Positions 36,643-45,612 of a DNA stretch of 59,011 nt are shown in pieces. The stretch comes from JAXGMQ01 sp964613055. Its GTDB lineage: Bacteria; Caldisericota; Caldisericia; JAAYUI01. The notes beneath the pieces are model-generated. The model searched no databases. It saw only the letters and a list, made by a program, of their open reading frames with translations, and was not told the DNA's origin. The stretch is taken from positions 1 through 59,011 of the forward strand of contig CAZTGD010000010.1 in assembly GCA_964613055.1 (NCBI GenBank), read 5' to 3'. The position numbers and the translations under genes were made by a program. Each line of letters starts with the position of its first letter. The first letter of the stretch is position 1.

Positions 36643-39363
36643 TTACCATTCTGCTTCGGGAACGATACCTCTGTCAATATCCAATCCAAAACCAATAGAC
36701 AGCTTCAGGTTACCCGGTTGCTTGACTTCCTTCCAGCAGGCGTCGTTACTCGCTGTTGGCCAACCCTCTGGAACGTTGTTCTCCGTATCCCACACTCGCT
36801 TGTAGGTGTCCTCTCCACCTCGATTGATATACAAACCCACGTTCCATTCGTAGTGACGGTATGAGTCCCCAGCAGGGCCTGTCCTCTGCAGACAGTAACC
36901 AAGCGATCGGGCTGTGTACAGCTCATAGTAGTCATCACCATCGTAGTCAATGTGTACAGCGTGAGAGTTGGTGATAGCTCCACCACAGAGCTCTCCGCCA
37001 GCGTAACGGTATGTTTCACCCGTTGGATTGCCACCATCATCTAATTCATTATAGACATCATACATGTTGTATCGATCATCACCGAGTTTATCGATGAACC
37101 AGGAGTTTGAAAAATCATGAGCACCACCGTTTGATATGGCTTTGAATACCTGGTAGGTGTCGTCACCAGATTCATCAAGCAGTTCGGTCAAGCCCATATG
37201 GGCGGTACCTGATTGAACGAAGAAACTTCCCCGATAGCTGTCATTGCCCTCAATATCATTGAGGATACCTGTCCCGAACCAGTATCCTGTTGCCTGACCG
37301 TAAACACCGCATTCGTAGAAGTCGTCACCCTTGCAGTCAAGAAGGATACCGGTACCACCACCGAGTCCATGACCATCACCCAGATCGGCACGTCTGCCCC
37401 ATCCAGCGCCCTGAACAAAGGAGTAGTTGCGATCATTGTCATGACCACCAGTCGCGGCTGTCTGGAGGCCCCATCCTTCACCTTCCCTGTCGAGTCTGCA
37501 CCAACCCTCACCTTCGTGACCCGTTTCACCTATGTACATATCGTTGCCCTCAGAGTCTGCAAGGATTCCACAGCCACCGCAGAAACCAAATCCCTGACTG
37601 GTCCCCAGAGCGTAGTATGTATCGTCACCACCAAAGTTAAGCAGGTTGGCAACTCCGAATTGACCGGCAGCCTGTACGGTTTGTCTACCGTAGAAGAAAT
37701 CATTGCCAGCTTCATCAAGTAGGATACCAACGCCAAAGTAGCTTCCACCTTGGGCATTGTCATAAGCGATGTATTCGTCATCACCTTCATGATCAATTAA
37801 CATACCAACACCCAGCAGTCCGAAACCTTGAGAACAAGGCGTGTTCTTGTCAGAGATGTACTTGTCGTTTCCACTCCAGTCAATGCATGTTGATACAGGC
37901 CTGTTTGCCATCGCAGTACCTGCAACAGCTCCCTTGTAAGTATCATTCCCTCCCAGGTCGATTATTGAGGAGTATATGTCGCCATCCCATGTGTTGTCTT
38001 TATCATTGCCACTGAACGCGAACTTACCCCATGGGAGTTGTAGTTCAAGATCATAGGCTGAGAGGTCAATGGGTTCTCCGGGGATATCATTTCCCTCTTC
38101 ATCTTTTTCAGTTGAATTCTCTCGAGGGTCGCTTAAGAATGACTTGAGTTTGTCAGTGATAACGATAAGAGGACTCGTTGCATAGTAGATATTGTTGTAA
38201 TCAAAGTCATGTGCGAGGTCGTATGCCAGCTCAACCTCATCGTCAGGGAGTGTTTCTTCAAGGTATTCAACGAACTCTTCATCGTCAAAATCCTTGCTTG
38301 ATAGGTGATTGTATCGTCCAATGTTTAGCATGTCCTGGAGTCTGTCTTCTGGAAGTTTTCTGAGGGCAAGGTTGCGGTAATCACAGGTTCGCTTAAGGTG
38401 AAGGATGTATCTTGCCAGTAGATCGTTTAGCTTGTGGTTGTCCATTTGTTCTATAGCCTTCAGGTTATTCTCCAAGATTCGTGTCTTCTGAGGTAGACCT
38501 ATACCTTGTTTAATTGTAATTGTTTTGCTTGAAGCTTCAAAATCTACAGTGTACCCTAAACCTTCAGATATGATCCTCAGAGGTAGCATAGTTCTATTAT
38601 TTATAATTTTTAATGGGTAAACCATGTCAATCGTTTTATTATTAATTTTAACCCAACCATCCTCAATAGATAACATTATGTCAGCGAATTTGAATTTGAT
38701 ACTAACAATTCTTGTTTCATTGTTAAATTCTACTATAGCGGATAATGCTTCGGAGAAGTTCCTAAGCTCGATATAAGTGGAACCATCAATTATTGTTGGT
38801 GCAACATCAAGCGTATATTGTACATCATTAACAAAAAATGATTTACTTCCAATTGTCATTATTATATTAGCATTTTCCTCAAACGTATTGAGCCATTCAT
38901 CGTCGCATATCTCTTCAATTGCAACCTTGAGAGGTTCTTCAGGGTCGGTGTCCATGGTTGGCATATAGGGCATGTGCCAGTTGGTTAGGTATCCTGTTCT
39001 TATCTGAGAACTGAGAAAGAAATTGAACATACCAGATGATTTTCCTGCATAGTTTCTCAGACTCCCTGTAACCCTTTTTGTCCATCGGGGTAGATAATAT
39101 GGGTCTTCCCAGCACTCAACGAAATGAGGAGAGACCATTCCGCCAGCACTTCTTTTGACCATTGAATCGATGCTCTCACGCGTCAGATGAGCCTCTTCTC
39201 GGGTTGTGTTACTCTTTTCCAGAAGATACCCTAATAGGTCGGTATCCTCTGATATCTCGTTTTCAAGGTCATAATCCATTTCACCAACCAGTATTTCATC
39301 AGCGTTTGCTAATGTCGGAATAATCAAGCATACAGCCAGCAATATTACCACTAATCTCTTCAT
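36643..39363 (-). CDS. Secreted stalk-domain protein with aspartate-rich solenoid repeats
   Basis: 906 residues from the ATG at 39361-39363, behind AGGAGG; the open frame is longer but lacks a signal. Signal peptide 1-22 (KRLVVILLAVCLIIPTLANA). A copper-amine-oxidase-N (PF07833-type) stalk domain lies at about 166-305, with YIELRNF and NRTMLPLRIISEGLG. A helical acidic region spans about 310-440. From about 450 to 890 there are about twelve copies of L/I-x-D-x-x-G-N/D-D-x-Y-x-G, such as IIDLGGNDTYKG, LIDHEGDDEYIA, LLDESGDDTYQV and HIDYDGDDYYEL, spaced 25-45 residues apart and linked by glycine-rich G-x-G-F-G segments. This resembles, but is not, the RTX nonapeptide; Ca2+ binding is inferred. 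Function is unknown. Confidence 0.82.
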   Translation of the reverse strand: MKRLVVILLAVCLIIPTLANADEILVGEMDYDLENEISEDTDLLGYLLEKSNTTREEAHLTRESIDSMVKRSAGGMVSPHFVECWEDPYYLPRWTKRVTGSLRNYAGKSSGMFNFFLSSQIRTGYLTNWHMPYMPTMDTDPEEPLKVAIEEICDDEWLNTFEENANIIMTIGSKSFFVNDVQYTLDVAPTIIDGSTYIELRNFSEALSAIVEFNNETRIVSIKFKFADIMLSIEDGWVKINNKTIDMVYPLKIINNRTMLPLRIISEGLGYTVDFEASSKTITIKQGIGLPQKTRILENNLKAIEQMDNHKLNDLLARYILHLKRTCDYRNLALRKLPEDRLQDMLNIGRYNHLSSKDFDDEEFVEYLEETLPDDEVELAYDLAHDFDYNNIYYATSPLIVITDKLKSFLSDPRENSTEKDEEGNDIPGEPIDLSAYDLELQLPWGKFAFSGNDKDNTWDGDIYSSIIDLGGNDTYKGAVAGTAMANRPVSTCIDWSGNDKYISDKNTPCSQGFGLLGVGMLIDHEGDDEYIAYDNAQGGSYFGVGILLDEAGNDFFYGRQTVQAAGQFGVANLLNFGGDDTYYALGTSQGFGFCGGCGILADSEGNDMYIGETGHEGEGWCRLDREGEGWGLQTAATGGHDNDRNYSFVQGAGWGRRADLGDGHGLGGGTGILLDCKGDDFYECGVYGQATGYWFGTGILNDIEGNDSYRGSFFVQSGTAHMGLTELLDESGDDTYQVFKAISNGGAHDFSNSWFIDKLGDDRYNMYDVYNELDDGGNPTGETYRYAGGELCGGAITNSHAVHIDYDGDDYYELYTARSLGYCLQRTGPAGDSYRHYEWNVGLYINRGGEDTYKRVWDTENNVPEGWPTASNDACWKEVKQPGNLKLSIGFGLDIDRGIVPEAEW

Positions 39364-39387
39364 GTCAAACCTCCTTAAACAGATGTA

Positions 39388-39416
39388 ATAATAACCCAGT
39401 TTACTCACCCTTACAA
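39388..39416 (-). promoter_or_regulatory. Candidate promoter of the solenoid-protein gene
   Basis: On the minus strand TTGTAA (39411-39416), a 17-nt spacer and TATTAT (39388-39393) lie 25-53 nt before the start codon, with AGGAGG in between. Inferred from consensus only. Confidence 0.45.
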
Positions 39417-39462
39417 CCGATAGCTTGCATTTGACAGAAATATTTAGTAAATTACCTGCAAC

Positions 39463-39867
39463 ATGGAATCGTTTGTACCGAGTCAAGAGGAGCTGATATC
39501 GTTTGGCAGATGGTTTGGTGAAGGGCTTAGCGGTAATGAGGTGATTGCCTTGAAAGGGCCCTTGGGAGCGGGTAAAACGACATTTGTCAAGGGACTTGCA
39601 AAGGCCATTGGGGTTAATGAGATTGTTGTATCACCAACCTTTGTACTACTTCGAGAGTACATGAGTGGGACATATCCGCTTTATCATTTTGATTGGTACA
39701 GAGTAGAAAAACGCGAAGATGTAATAGGTATCGGATACTGGGATTACCTTGAGCTTGAGGGAGTAAAGATAATTGAGTGGCCAGACAAGTTTGCCGACCT
39801 TGTCCCAGATGATGCGAAGTGGATTAGGATTGATATAACACATGGAGGACGCAAATTAATCTGGTGA
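39463..39867 (+). CDS. tsaE: tRNA threonylcarbamoyladenosine biosynthesis protein TsaE
   Basis: 134 residues. Walker A GPLGAGKT lies at 32-39, then SPTFVLLREYMSGTYPLYHFDWYRVE and GYWDYLELEGVKIIEWPDKF, all typical of TsaE, the ATPase partner of TsaD/TsaB in making t6A37 in tRNA. It is divergent from the solenoid-protein gene (99-bp gap). The following gene starts with GTG overlapping the stop by 4 nt. tsaB and tsaD are not here. Confidence 0.95.
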   Translation: MESFVPSQEELISFGRWFGEGLSGNEVIALKGPLGAGKTTFVKGLAKAIGVNEIVVSPTFVLLREYMSGTYPLYHFDWYRVEKREDVIGIGYWDYLELEGVKIIEWPDKFADLVPDDAKWIRIDITHGGRKLIW

Positions 39868-40082
39868 CCTATCGTCTGCGAATCCACAGGAGTGAAATAT
39901 GGTTCGTTCAGTTCATTCTCGATTCGTCTGACAACCTCTGTGCAATTGACAGAATGGAGATGGATGGTGACTTTGGCATCCTCAAGGTACACTGCATGGA
40001 AGGTGCTGAGTGTGATCTAGCCTACATGCTCTCAACTCTCAAAGAAAGCTGTTATTTTAGTTATGACCGCATACCAGCCTGA
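39864..40082 (+). CDS. DUF4911-like small protein
   Basis: 72 residues from a GTG start in GTGA overlap with tsaE. The beta-alpha-beta pattern (LRIHRSEIWFVQFILDSSDNLCAIDRME ... GILKVHCMEGAECDLAYMLSTLKE) fits DUF4911, small proteins of about 70 residues found in anaerobes next to yqeG or tsaE. No activity is known. Its end overlaps yqeG by 20 nt. Confidence 0.75.
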   Translation: MTYRLRIHRSEIWFVQFILDSSDNLCAIDRMEMDGDFGILKVHCMEGAECDLAYMLSTLKESCYFSYDRIPA

Positions 40083-40548
40083 CAAATGTTACAATAAGGT
40101 GTCTGACATCCCTTTTAGCCTTCTTGAGAATTGGAGAATAAAGGCTATTCTGTTGGATAAGGACAATACGATTGCATCAAGAGGCAGTGTAGACTATCTT
40201 CCCTCTGCGCTTGAATGGATCAGAGATGCTATAGATGCAGGCTTCAAGCTCGCACTCATATCTAATGGATTGCCTTGGAAGGTTAAAAATGCCTGTAGAA
40301 GGATTGGTATCCCCTATGTTGTACCGGCACCCATTGGTAAACCCTTCCCATTCGGATTCCGAATGGGAGCCAGACGTCTGGGTGCCGATGCATCTGAATG
40401 TGTGATGATAGGTGATCAGCTGTTTACTGATATCCAAGGTGCAAAACGAGCTGGGATGAAGGCAATATTGGTTAATCCAATAAACCCGGACTCTGATATG
40501 CCTTGGACAAGGTTTATCAGGAGATTAACATCCAGAGATAGCCGATGA
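40063..40548 (+). CDS. yqeG: YqeG-family HAD-type phosphatase
   Basis: 161 residues. HAD motif I is D32-K-D-N-T (LLDKDNTI), motif II LALISNG, the motif III lysine is in APIGKPFPFGF, and motif IV is MIGDQLFTDIQGAKRAG. The first aspartate and the D-x-D spacing of the phosphatase class are intact. YqeG belongs to the HAD-IIIA branch (mitochondrial PTPMT/GEP4-like, phosphatidylglycerophosphate phosphatase). Its in vivo substrate here is not shown. It is the last gene of the tsaE unit and is convergent with the next gene, only 12 bp away. Confidence 0.92.
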   Translation: MTAYQPDKCYNKVSDIPFSLLENWRIKAILLDKDNTIASRGSVDYLPSALEWIRDAIDAGFKLALISNGLPWKVKNACRRIGIPYVVPAPIGKPFPFGFRMGARRLGADASECVMIGDQLFTDIQGAKRAGMKAILVNPINPDSDMPWTRFIRRLTSRDSR

Positions 40549-40560
40549 TTGCTTGCCGAT

Positions 40561-42681
40561 TCAGTATTGATCTTCGACATCAACGGTTACCTGCGTTGAA
40601 AGTCTTCCACCTTCCCACACTAGGCATAACCTGCCTATGAACAGGACGCCAGGTTCAAGTCGATCTGAGACGGTTGACAGTGTGCAGGTCTTGCTTTCTC
40701 CCGGTTGAATTATCAACTCTGATCTGCTTAACTTAAACCATCCACCAAACTTGGCTATGTCAACCCTGACTGGCAATGAGTGGTGATTGAATATTGTGAA
40801 TTCACATGAAACCTCATCGTCACTACTTACTTTGCCAAAGTTAATGGTTTCAGGATCAATCGTTATTGCATTCTCCATATTAACATCAATTATTTCAATG
40901 GAGGCTCTATCTTCAAGACCACAGGAGGAACAAATGATTTCACCAGATAGTCCACCTTTGTTTCCCGCAGTAAAAGTTCCAAGTGGTGTTAATTCTCCAA
41001 GATCTTTGTTTGATAGTGACCAAATCTTGGGGATTCCAAGGATGTTTTTCCTCTCTCGATCAACGATTCTGGCTTTAAAATCTACAGTCTCCCCGGGACG
41101 AACAGACGCTGATGACGGCTCAATTTTTATGAGAGTTGCATAAACGATAGTTACCGCACAATATGATACTTTACCGCAGGATGTTGCTTTGATATTGCAA
41201 ACGTCTATCTCTCCACTCGGCATAAATAATCCATCAGCGGTTATTTTACCGGCATCCTCTGGTACTACAGACCATGTTATTTTTTCATCCAGCACATTTT
41301 CCTCTAGGTCGATGACCTTTGCGGTGAATTGCATACTCTGATTGTAGTTGAGTATTGCGCTAGATGGTTCAATTCGAATGCGGTGGGGTTCGCCTTTTGG
41401 AGGTGGCGTTCCCCAGCAGTAAAGCCTCCCGGGATCGATGTTGTATGTACCGGTTGATATGAAAAGTTTCCTTTCTGATATCACAATGTCCATTGGTTTG
41501 TATTCAAAAATCTGGGATGACCAAATTACATTACCTGATTCTGAGCTGTAACATATTGGATAACTATCTGATGAATCGATATTCTGCTCTACAAAGAATA
41601 TCTTGTTATCAGTAAAAACTGCGTTATTTGCCGTGGATGAATTCTCTATTACATTCTCTATGTTCTTAGTTTCAACGTTGAACACATGAAAACAGTCATT
41701 CTCAGCTATATATAACTTACTGTTGCTATAACCCATGATTCCCCAGATATCCTCAGGTAGCTCAGTAGACCATGTTGTTGTGCCATTATTAGGATCAATA
41801 CAATGTAACGTTGCACCCCTTTCATCACCGATTCTTATCGATGGGATATAGAGTTGTTCATCATCCAATAGAAAGAAATCGTCGAATAAGTACCCTTCGT
41901 CACTGGCTTCAATTTGCCATTTCAGCTCTAATGAATCCAAATCATATGATTTAAGTTTTGCCCATTCAGAATCATAGTCACCGTCCGATGCAATGCAGAT
42001 AATAATAGAATCCTTGTTTATAATGTAACTGACTGAACCACCACAATCACTCGATGGCTTATCAGTAATCTCTCTTGAGTTTATTAATCTCCCATCAGCA
42101 ACTGCATATAGCTTAAGCTCAAGAATATCATCCTCAAAATATTCTTTGCTGATTGCTGGTATTACATTACCATTAGTCGAAATGTGGGGATAGCATCTGA
42201 ATCCCTTACCAATAGTTTTCTCCCACTGCTTTGCTCCATCCTCCCTGTTTCTGCTAATTAGCTTATATTCTTTATGAAATCCGCTTATATCGTCGATAAT
42301 AGTAAGAGTTATACATTGGTTCTTATGCAATATGATGTCAGAATTCCAACCTGTGTTTTTTGACCACGTCACTTCTCCATTTTCAATATTCAAACAATTA
42401 AGAGATCTCTTTGTACTATAGTATACAAACCCATCTGAAATCACATATTCAACGATCATCTCATCACTCTCGAAGCTCCACAGCAATTCCAAAGTGTCAA
42501 CATCAGGAGCGCACTCATCGGGAACCGAGAATGTGTGATTGCCGTTTGCACCCCAGCATGACCATCCACATGGACTGTCAGAAGATGTCCGGTCTATTTG
42601 CTGGCTGTATGAATGTTGAAACGGTAATACCAATAGACATGAAACTACAAGCAACGCAATTAATATACTTCTGATCCTCAT
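40561..42681 (-). CDS. Secreted PQQ-like propeller protein with Ig-like domains
   Basis: 706 residues from the ATG at 42679-42681, behind GGAGGTG; the open frame begins 8 codons earlier without a signal. Signal peptide 1-27 (RIRSILIALLVVSCLLVLPF). Propeller repeats occupy about 45-425 (IENGEVTWSKNTG, EDGAKQWEKTIG, NNGTTTWSTELP, ESGNVIWSSQI). Two bacterial Ig-like (Big_2-type) domains follow: RIEPSSAILNYNQSMQFTAKVID and KIEPSSASVRPGETVDFKARIVD. A final Hydin/ASPM-type domain contains INFGKVSSDDEVSCEFTIFNHHSLPV. It is a surface or secreted architectural protein, related in module content to the 16434-30380 locus. Confidence 0.82.
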   Translation of the reverse strand: MRIRSILIALLVVSCLLVLPFQHSYSQQIDRTSSDSPCGWSCWGANGNHTFSVPDECAPDVDTLELLWSFESDEMIVEYVISDGFVYYSTKRSLNCLNIENGEVTWSKNTGWNSDIILHKNQCITLTIIDDISGFHKEYKLISRNREDGAKQWEKTIGKGFRCYPHISTNGNVIPAISKEYFEDDILELKLYAVADGRLINSREITDKPSSDCGGSVSYIINKDSIIICIASDGDYDSEWAKLKSYDLDSLELKWQIEASDEGYLFDDFFLLDDEQLYIPSIRIGDERGATLHCIDPNNGTTTWSTELPEDIWGIMGYSNSKLYIAENDCFHVFNVETKNIENVIENSSTANNAVFTDNKIFFVEQNIDSSDSYPICYSSESGNVIWSSQIFEYKPMDIVISERKLFISTGTYNIDPGRLYCWGTPPPKGEPHRIRIEPSSAILNYNQSMQFTAKVIDLEENVLDEKITWSVVPEDAGKITADGLFMPSGEIDVCNIKATSCGKVSYCAVTIVYATLIKIEPSSASVRPGETVDFKARIVDRERKNILGIPKIWSLSNKDLGELTPLGTFTAGNKGGLSGEIICSSCGLEDRASIEIIDVNMENAITIDPETINFGKVSSDDEVSCEFTIFNHHSLPVRVDIAKFGGWFKLSRSELIIQPGESKTCTLSTVSDRLEPGVLFIGRLCLVWEGGRLSTQVTVDVEDQY

Positions 42682-42705
42682 TACACACCTCCGAATCACT
42701 ATCAT

Positions 42706-43002
42706 TATATTATAGGATTACATATTGATGGCAACTGACAATTATCTCATGCTAGATATACTATTAAACATACAACAAATAAACTAATAAATAAGGCGTT
42801 ATGCATTTAATAAGTTCTCCATCCTTGACAACTCCTGCCTTCCTTTAAAAAGTTGTATCACCCTTCTCGACATCGCCGTTCCCTGTACGTCATCCCCGCG
42901 AAAGCGGGAATCCAGCAGAATTCTCCGACACGTCCGCCCATAAATAATTGTTTTGAGTGTTGATAAAACAACACTAAATATTTCATACAGATTGAATCGA
43001 AT
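42706..43002. other. Intergenic region holding a REP-like element
   Basis: A 297-bp gap between two minus-strand genes. The part near 42681 is AT-rich (promoter side, TATAATATAAT on the minus strand). From about 42860 to 42950 it is GC-richer and contains the repeat-like hairpin at 42888-42915. No ORF or RNA gene is seen. Confidence 0.6.
42888..42915 (+). repeat. REP-like hairpin element
   Basis: The element has CCCGC-GAAA-GCGGG (42895-42908) flanked by CGTCAT and AATCCAG. The motif GTCATTCCCGCGAAAGCGGGAATCCAG is a widespread REP-like sequence in many bacterial genomes; this copy differs from it by one T to C change in the stem. Only one copy is in this window, so its number in the genome is unknown. 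Confidence 0.6.
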
Positions 43003-43191
43003 CTACTTCTTTTTTAGTTCATGCTCATCAAGGTCTCCAAACTCACGCTCGAGTATCTTTCTGATGGTCTTCACATTGTTTGCCATTTTAAAAAACGTAA
43101 ATATGTAATAGATTGTGAAAATGATAGCAAAGATATAAAATAATATTGAAAATACAATAACCATCCAACTTGGCATTACTACGCTACCCAT
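43003..43191 (-). CDS. Small single-pass membrane protein
   Basis: 62 residues from the ATG at 43189-43191, directly behind GGGGAG (5-nt spacing). A GTG five codons upstream is possible but has no signal. One long hydrophobic helix at about 9-36 (VIVFSILFYIFAIIFTIYYIFTFF) is followed by a charged tail NVKTIRKILEREFGDLDEHELKKK, probably cytoplasmic. No family is recognised. It lies downstream of gdhA after a perfect palindrome. Confidence 0.6.
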   Translation of the reverse strand: MGSVVMPSWMVIVFSILFYIFAIIFTIYYIFTFFKMANNVKTIRKILEREFGDLDEHELKKK

Positions 43192-43215
43192 TTTTTCTCC
43201 CCTCACTCAAGCCAA

Positions 43216-43251
43216 ACCAACTGCCTGTCTCTTAAGAGACAGGCAGTTGGT
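43216..43251. terminator. Perfect 36-bp palindrome between gdhA and a small membrane-protein gene
   Basis: ACCAACTGCCTGTCTCTT (43216-43233) is followed at once by its exact reverse complement (43234-43251). It can form an 18-bp stem without a loop on either strand, 30 nt after the gdhA stop. There is no strong T tract; it may terminate, stabilise an mRNA end, or bind a dimeric protein as DNA. Confidence 0.65.
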
Positions 43252-43280
43252 GAATCTTTAAATGAAACTAACCTGTCAGG

Positions 43281-44630
43281 CTATACAATACCCTGGTGGA
43301 TCATAGAATCAGCAACCTTGCGGAAACCAGCAATGTTAGCTCCCAGCACATAATTCCACTTCTGTCCAAATTCTTTGGAGGTCTCAAAGGCTTGGTGATG
43401 GATGTCCTTCATTATACGTTTGAGGTGGTCATCCACAGTCTCTCTTGTCCAGTAGAGATACTGGGAGTTTTGAGACATTTCAAGACCGGACACAGCAACA
43501 CCGCCGGCGTTTGCGGCTTTACCTGGTCCAAACAGCACATCATTATTCTGGAAGATATCGATCGCCTCGGGTACACATGGCATGTTCGCGCCTTCAGATA
43601 CTGCCTGACATCCATTCTTTACAAGTGCTTTTGCATCGTCTTTCTGAAGCTCGTTTTGAGTGGCACAAGGCATGGCAACATCGAACTTTCTTGATGCCCA
43701 CATCTTGTTGTCCTCATGATACTCGCACTTGTATTTCTCTGAGTATTCTCTTATCCTGCCACGCTTGACATTTTTTAGCCACATGACAAATTCAAGTTTC
43801 TCCCTGTCGATACCATCATCATCGACTATATAACCTGTTGAATCGGATAGCGTTATCACCTTTCCACCATACTCTGTAACTTTTTGAGTGGCGAACTGGG
43901 CAACGTTACCAGAACCGCTGATGGCAACCTTCTTGTCTTCAAGATTGCAACCCTTAGTATTGAGCATCTCCATCAGGAAATATGTTGCTCCATAACCAGT
44001 AGCCTCGGGTCTAATAAGAGAACCACCGTACTGTCTGCCTTTTCCGGTGAGTACACACTCAAATTTGTTCACGATCTTCTTGTAGATTCCAAAAAGGTAT
44101 CCGATCTCTCTTGATCCAACACCGATATCACCTGCGGGAATGTCTGTGTTTGGATCAATGTGTCTATACAGCTCAAGCATAAAGGAATGGCAGAAACGCA
44201 TTACTTCCATGTCAGACTTGCCCTTTGGATCAAAGTCTGAACCACCCTTACCACCACCGAGAAGCAATGTGGTTAAAGCATTCTTGAAGATCTGTTCAAA
44301 ACCAAGGAACTTCAGTGTGCCAACTGTTACACTCGGGTGGAATCTAAGTCCGCCTTTATATGGACCTATAGCTGAGTTGAATTGAACCCTGATACCTCGA
44401 TTAACCTCTACAGAACCATCGTCTCTCATCCAAGGCACTCTGAAGGTTATTACCCTTTCTGGTTCAACGATCCTTTCAACAATCTTGTACTTGCCATAAC
44501 TAGGCTCTCTTTCATAGAGGATTTCGATCGATTCCAATACCTCTTTAACGGCTTGATGAAACTCAAAGGCGGCGGCATCACGCTTCTTGATGATGCCCAT
44601 TACTCCATCAACAAATTCTGACATAGACAA
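43281..44630 (-). CDS. gdhA: Glutamate dehydrogenase (NADP-type, hexameric small form)
   Basis: 449 residues. It interconverts glutamate and 2-oxoglutarate plus ammonia. Catalytic lysine K128 is in LLLGGGKGGSDFDPKGKSD, the substrate region is GGLRFHPSV near 94-100, and the nucleotide-binding GSGNVAQFATQK follows. The motif SDMEVMRFCHSFMLELYRHIDPNTDIPAGDIGVGSREIGYLFG is typical of the NADP-dependent microbial class, although coenzyme use cannot be read with certainty. In this gene set it would dispose of glutamate made from histidine. Confidence 0.96.
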   Translation of the reverse strand: MSMSEFVDGVMGIIKKRDAAAFEFHQAVKEVLESIEILYEREPSYGKYKIVERIVEPERVITFRVPWMRDDGSVEVNRGIRVQFNSAIGPYKGGLRFHPSVTVGTLKFLGFEQIFKNALTTLLLGGGKGGSDFDPKGKSDMEVMRFCHSFMLELYRHIDPNTDIPAGDIGVGSREIGYLFGIYKKIVNKFECVLTGKGRQYGGSLIRPEATGYGATYFLMEMLNTKGCNLEDKKVAISGSGNVAQFATQKVTEYGGKVITLSDSTGYIVDDDGIDREKLEFVMWLKNVKRGRIREYSEKYKCEYHEDNKMWASRKFDVAMPCATQNELQKDDAKALVKNGCQAVSEGANMPCVPEAIDIFQNNDVLFGPGKAANAGGVAVSGLEMSQNSQYLYWTRETVDDHLKRIMKDIHHQAFETSKEFGQKWNYVLGANIAGFRKVADSMIHQGIV

Positions 44631-44684
44631 CTCCTTTTAATGTCTGCCTGAAGTATTTTTCCCCGCCCTTCAGTTTTTTGGCGG

Positions 44685-45599
44685 TTAATCAGTGATTTCT
44701 GCAATCAGAACAGACGTTGCGATTGCGTTCATCTTTGATTCTGCTGTATCGGTGCGCGATGGCACGATGACGGGGACTTTAGCTCCCAGCACCACACCTG
44801 CGGTCTCCGCTTCACAATTACCTAAATAGACTAGGGTTTTATAGAAGATATTCCCTGCTTCGACCGATGGCATGATCAGTATGTCAGGTTTTCCGGCAAC
44901 ATCAGAGACTATACCCTTGTGTTTTGCGGCTTCCTCGGATATGGCATTGTCAAGTGCCAATGGTCCGTCAACAATAACATCCTTTCCAAACTGATTTCTG
45001 TCACCCATCTTGGCAAGTGCCGCGGCATCTACGGTAGACGTAACCTTGTCGGATACTGTTTCAAGGGAGGATACAATCGCCGCACGAACTGGGTTTATCT
45101 CAAATCCTCTTGCTACCCTTATGGCGTTCTTGAGGATCTCAGATTTTTCCATCAGATCGGGAGCAGGTACCATTCCCCCATCGGTCATGATTATAAGCTT
45201 GGGATAGGTTTTAGCACCAATAACACCAACATGACTCAACACCTTACTTTTTCTGAGTCCCGCATCCTTATTCAATACTGCTTTCAGAAGGATAGGTGTC
45301 CCAACAAGCCCCTTCATCAGGATATCACCCCTGCCCTCTGATATTTCAGCAACGGCTTTAGCTGAAGCTTTCTTTTTGTTGGTTTCGTTGATTATCTTCC
45401 AGTTGGAGTTGATGCCCAAATCCTTTGATATCTCTGCTATCTTTTTTTCATCGCCTACAAGAACTGGTTCTACAAGATCAATATCCGCCGCCATCTTAAC
45501 TGCATTAATGACAACTTTGTCTTCTGCGGCCGCGACCACCAAACGTTTCGTTTTCTTTGAACGTGCCTTTTCAATTAGTTCTGCGAAATTCTTTATCAT
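44685..45599 (-). CDS. ptb: Phosphate butyryltransferase
   Basis: 304 residues. The family block DGPLALDNAISEEAAKHKGIVSDVAGKPDILIMPSVEAGNIFYKTLVYLG is diagnostic for phosphate acetyl/butyryltransferases, and the N-terminal LVVAAAEDKVVINAVKMAADIDLVEPVLVGD and PTILLKAVLNKDAGLRK fit Ptb. It converts butyryl- (or branched-chain acyl-) CoA and phosphate to acyl phosphate for the kinase two genes upstream. True acyl preference cannot be judged. It lies 13 nt after the DUF2268-like gene in the same transcript. Confidence 0.92.
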   Translation of the reverse strand: MIKNFAELIEKARSKKTKRLVVAAAEDKVVINAVKMAADIDLVEPVLVGDEKKIAEISKDLGINSNWKIINETNKKKASAKAVAEISEGRGDILMKGLVGTPILLKAVLNKDAGLRKSKVLSHVGVIGAKTYPKLIIMTDGGMVPAPDLMEKSEILKNAIRVARGFEINPVRAAIVSSLETVSDKVTSTVDAAALAKMGDRNQFGKDVIVDGPLALDNAISEEAAKHKGIVSDVAGKPDILIMPSVEAGNIFYKTLVYLGNCEAETAGVVLGAKVPVIVPSRTDTAESKMNAIATSVLIAEITD

Positions 45600-45612
45600 A
45601 ATAATCCCCTTT

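Noticed and set aside
44631..44684. Hairpin CCGCC/GGCGG between ptb and gdhA as a terminator
   Set aside because: Only 5 paired bases with a 12-nt loop; too weak to claim.
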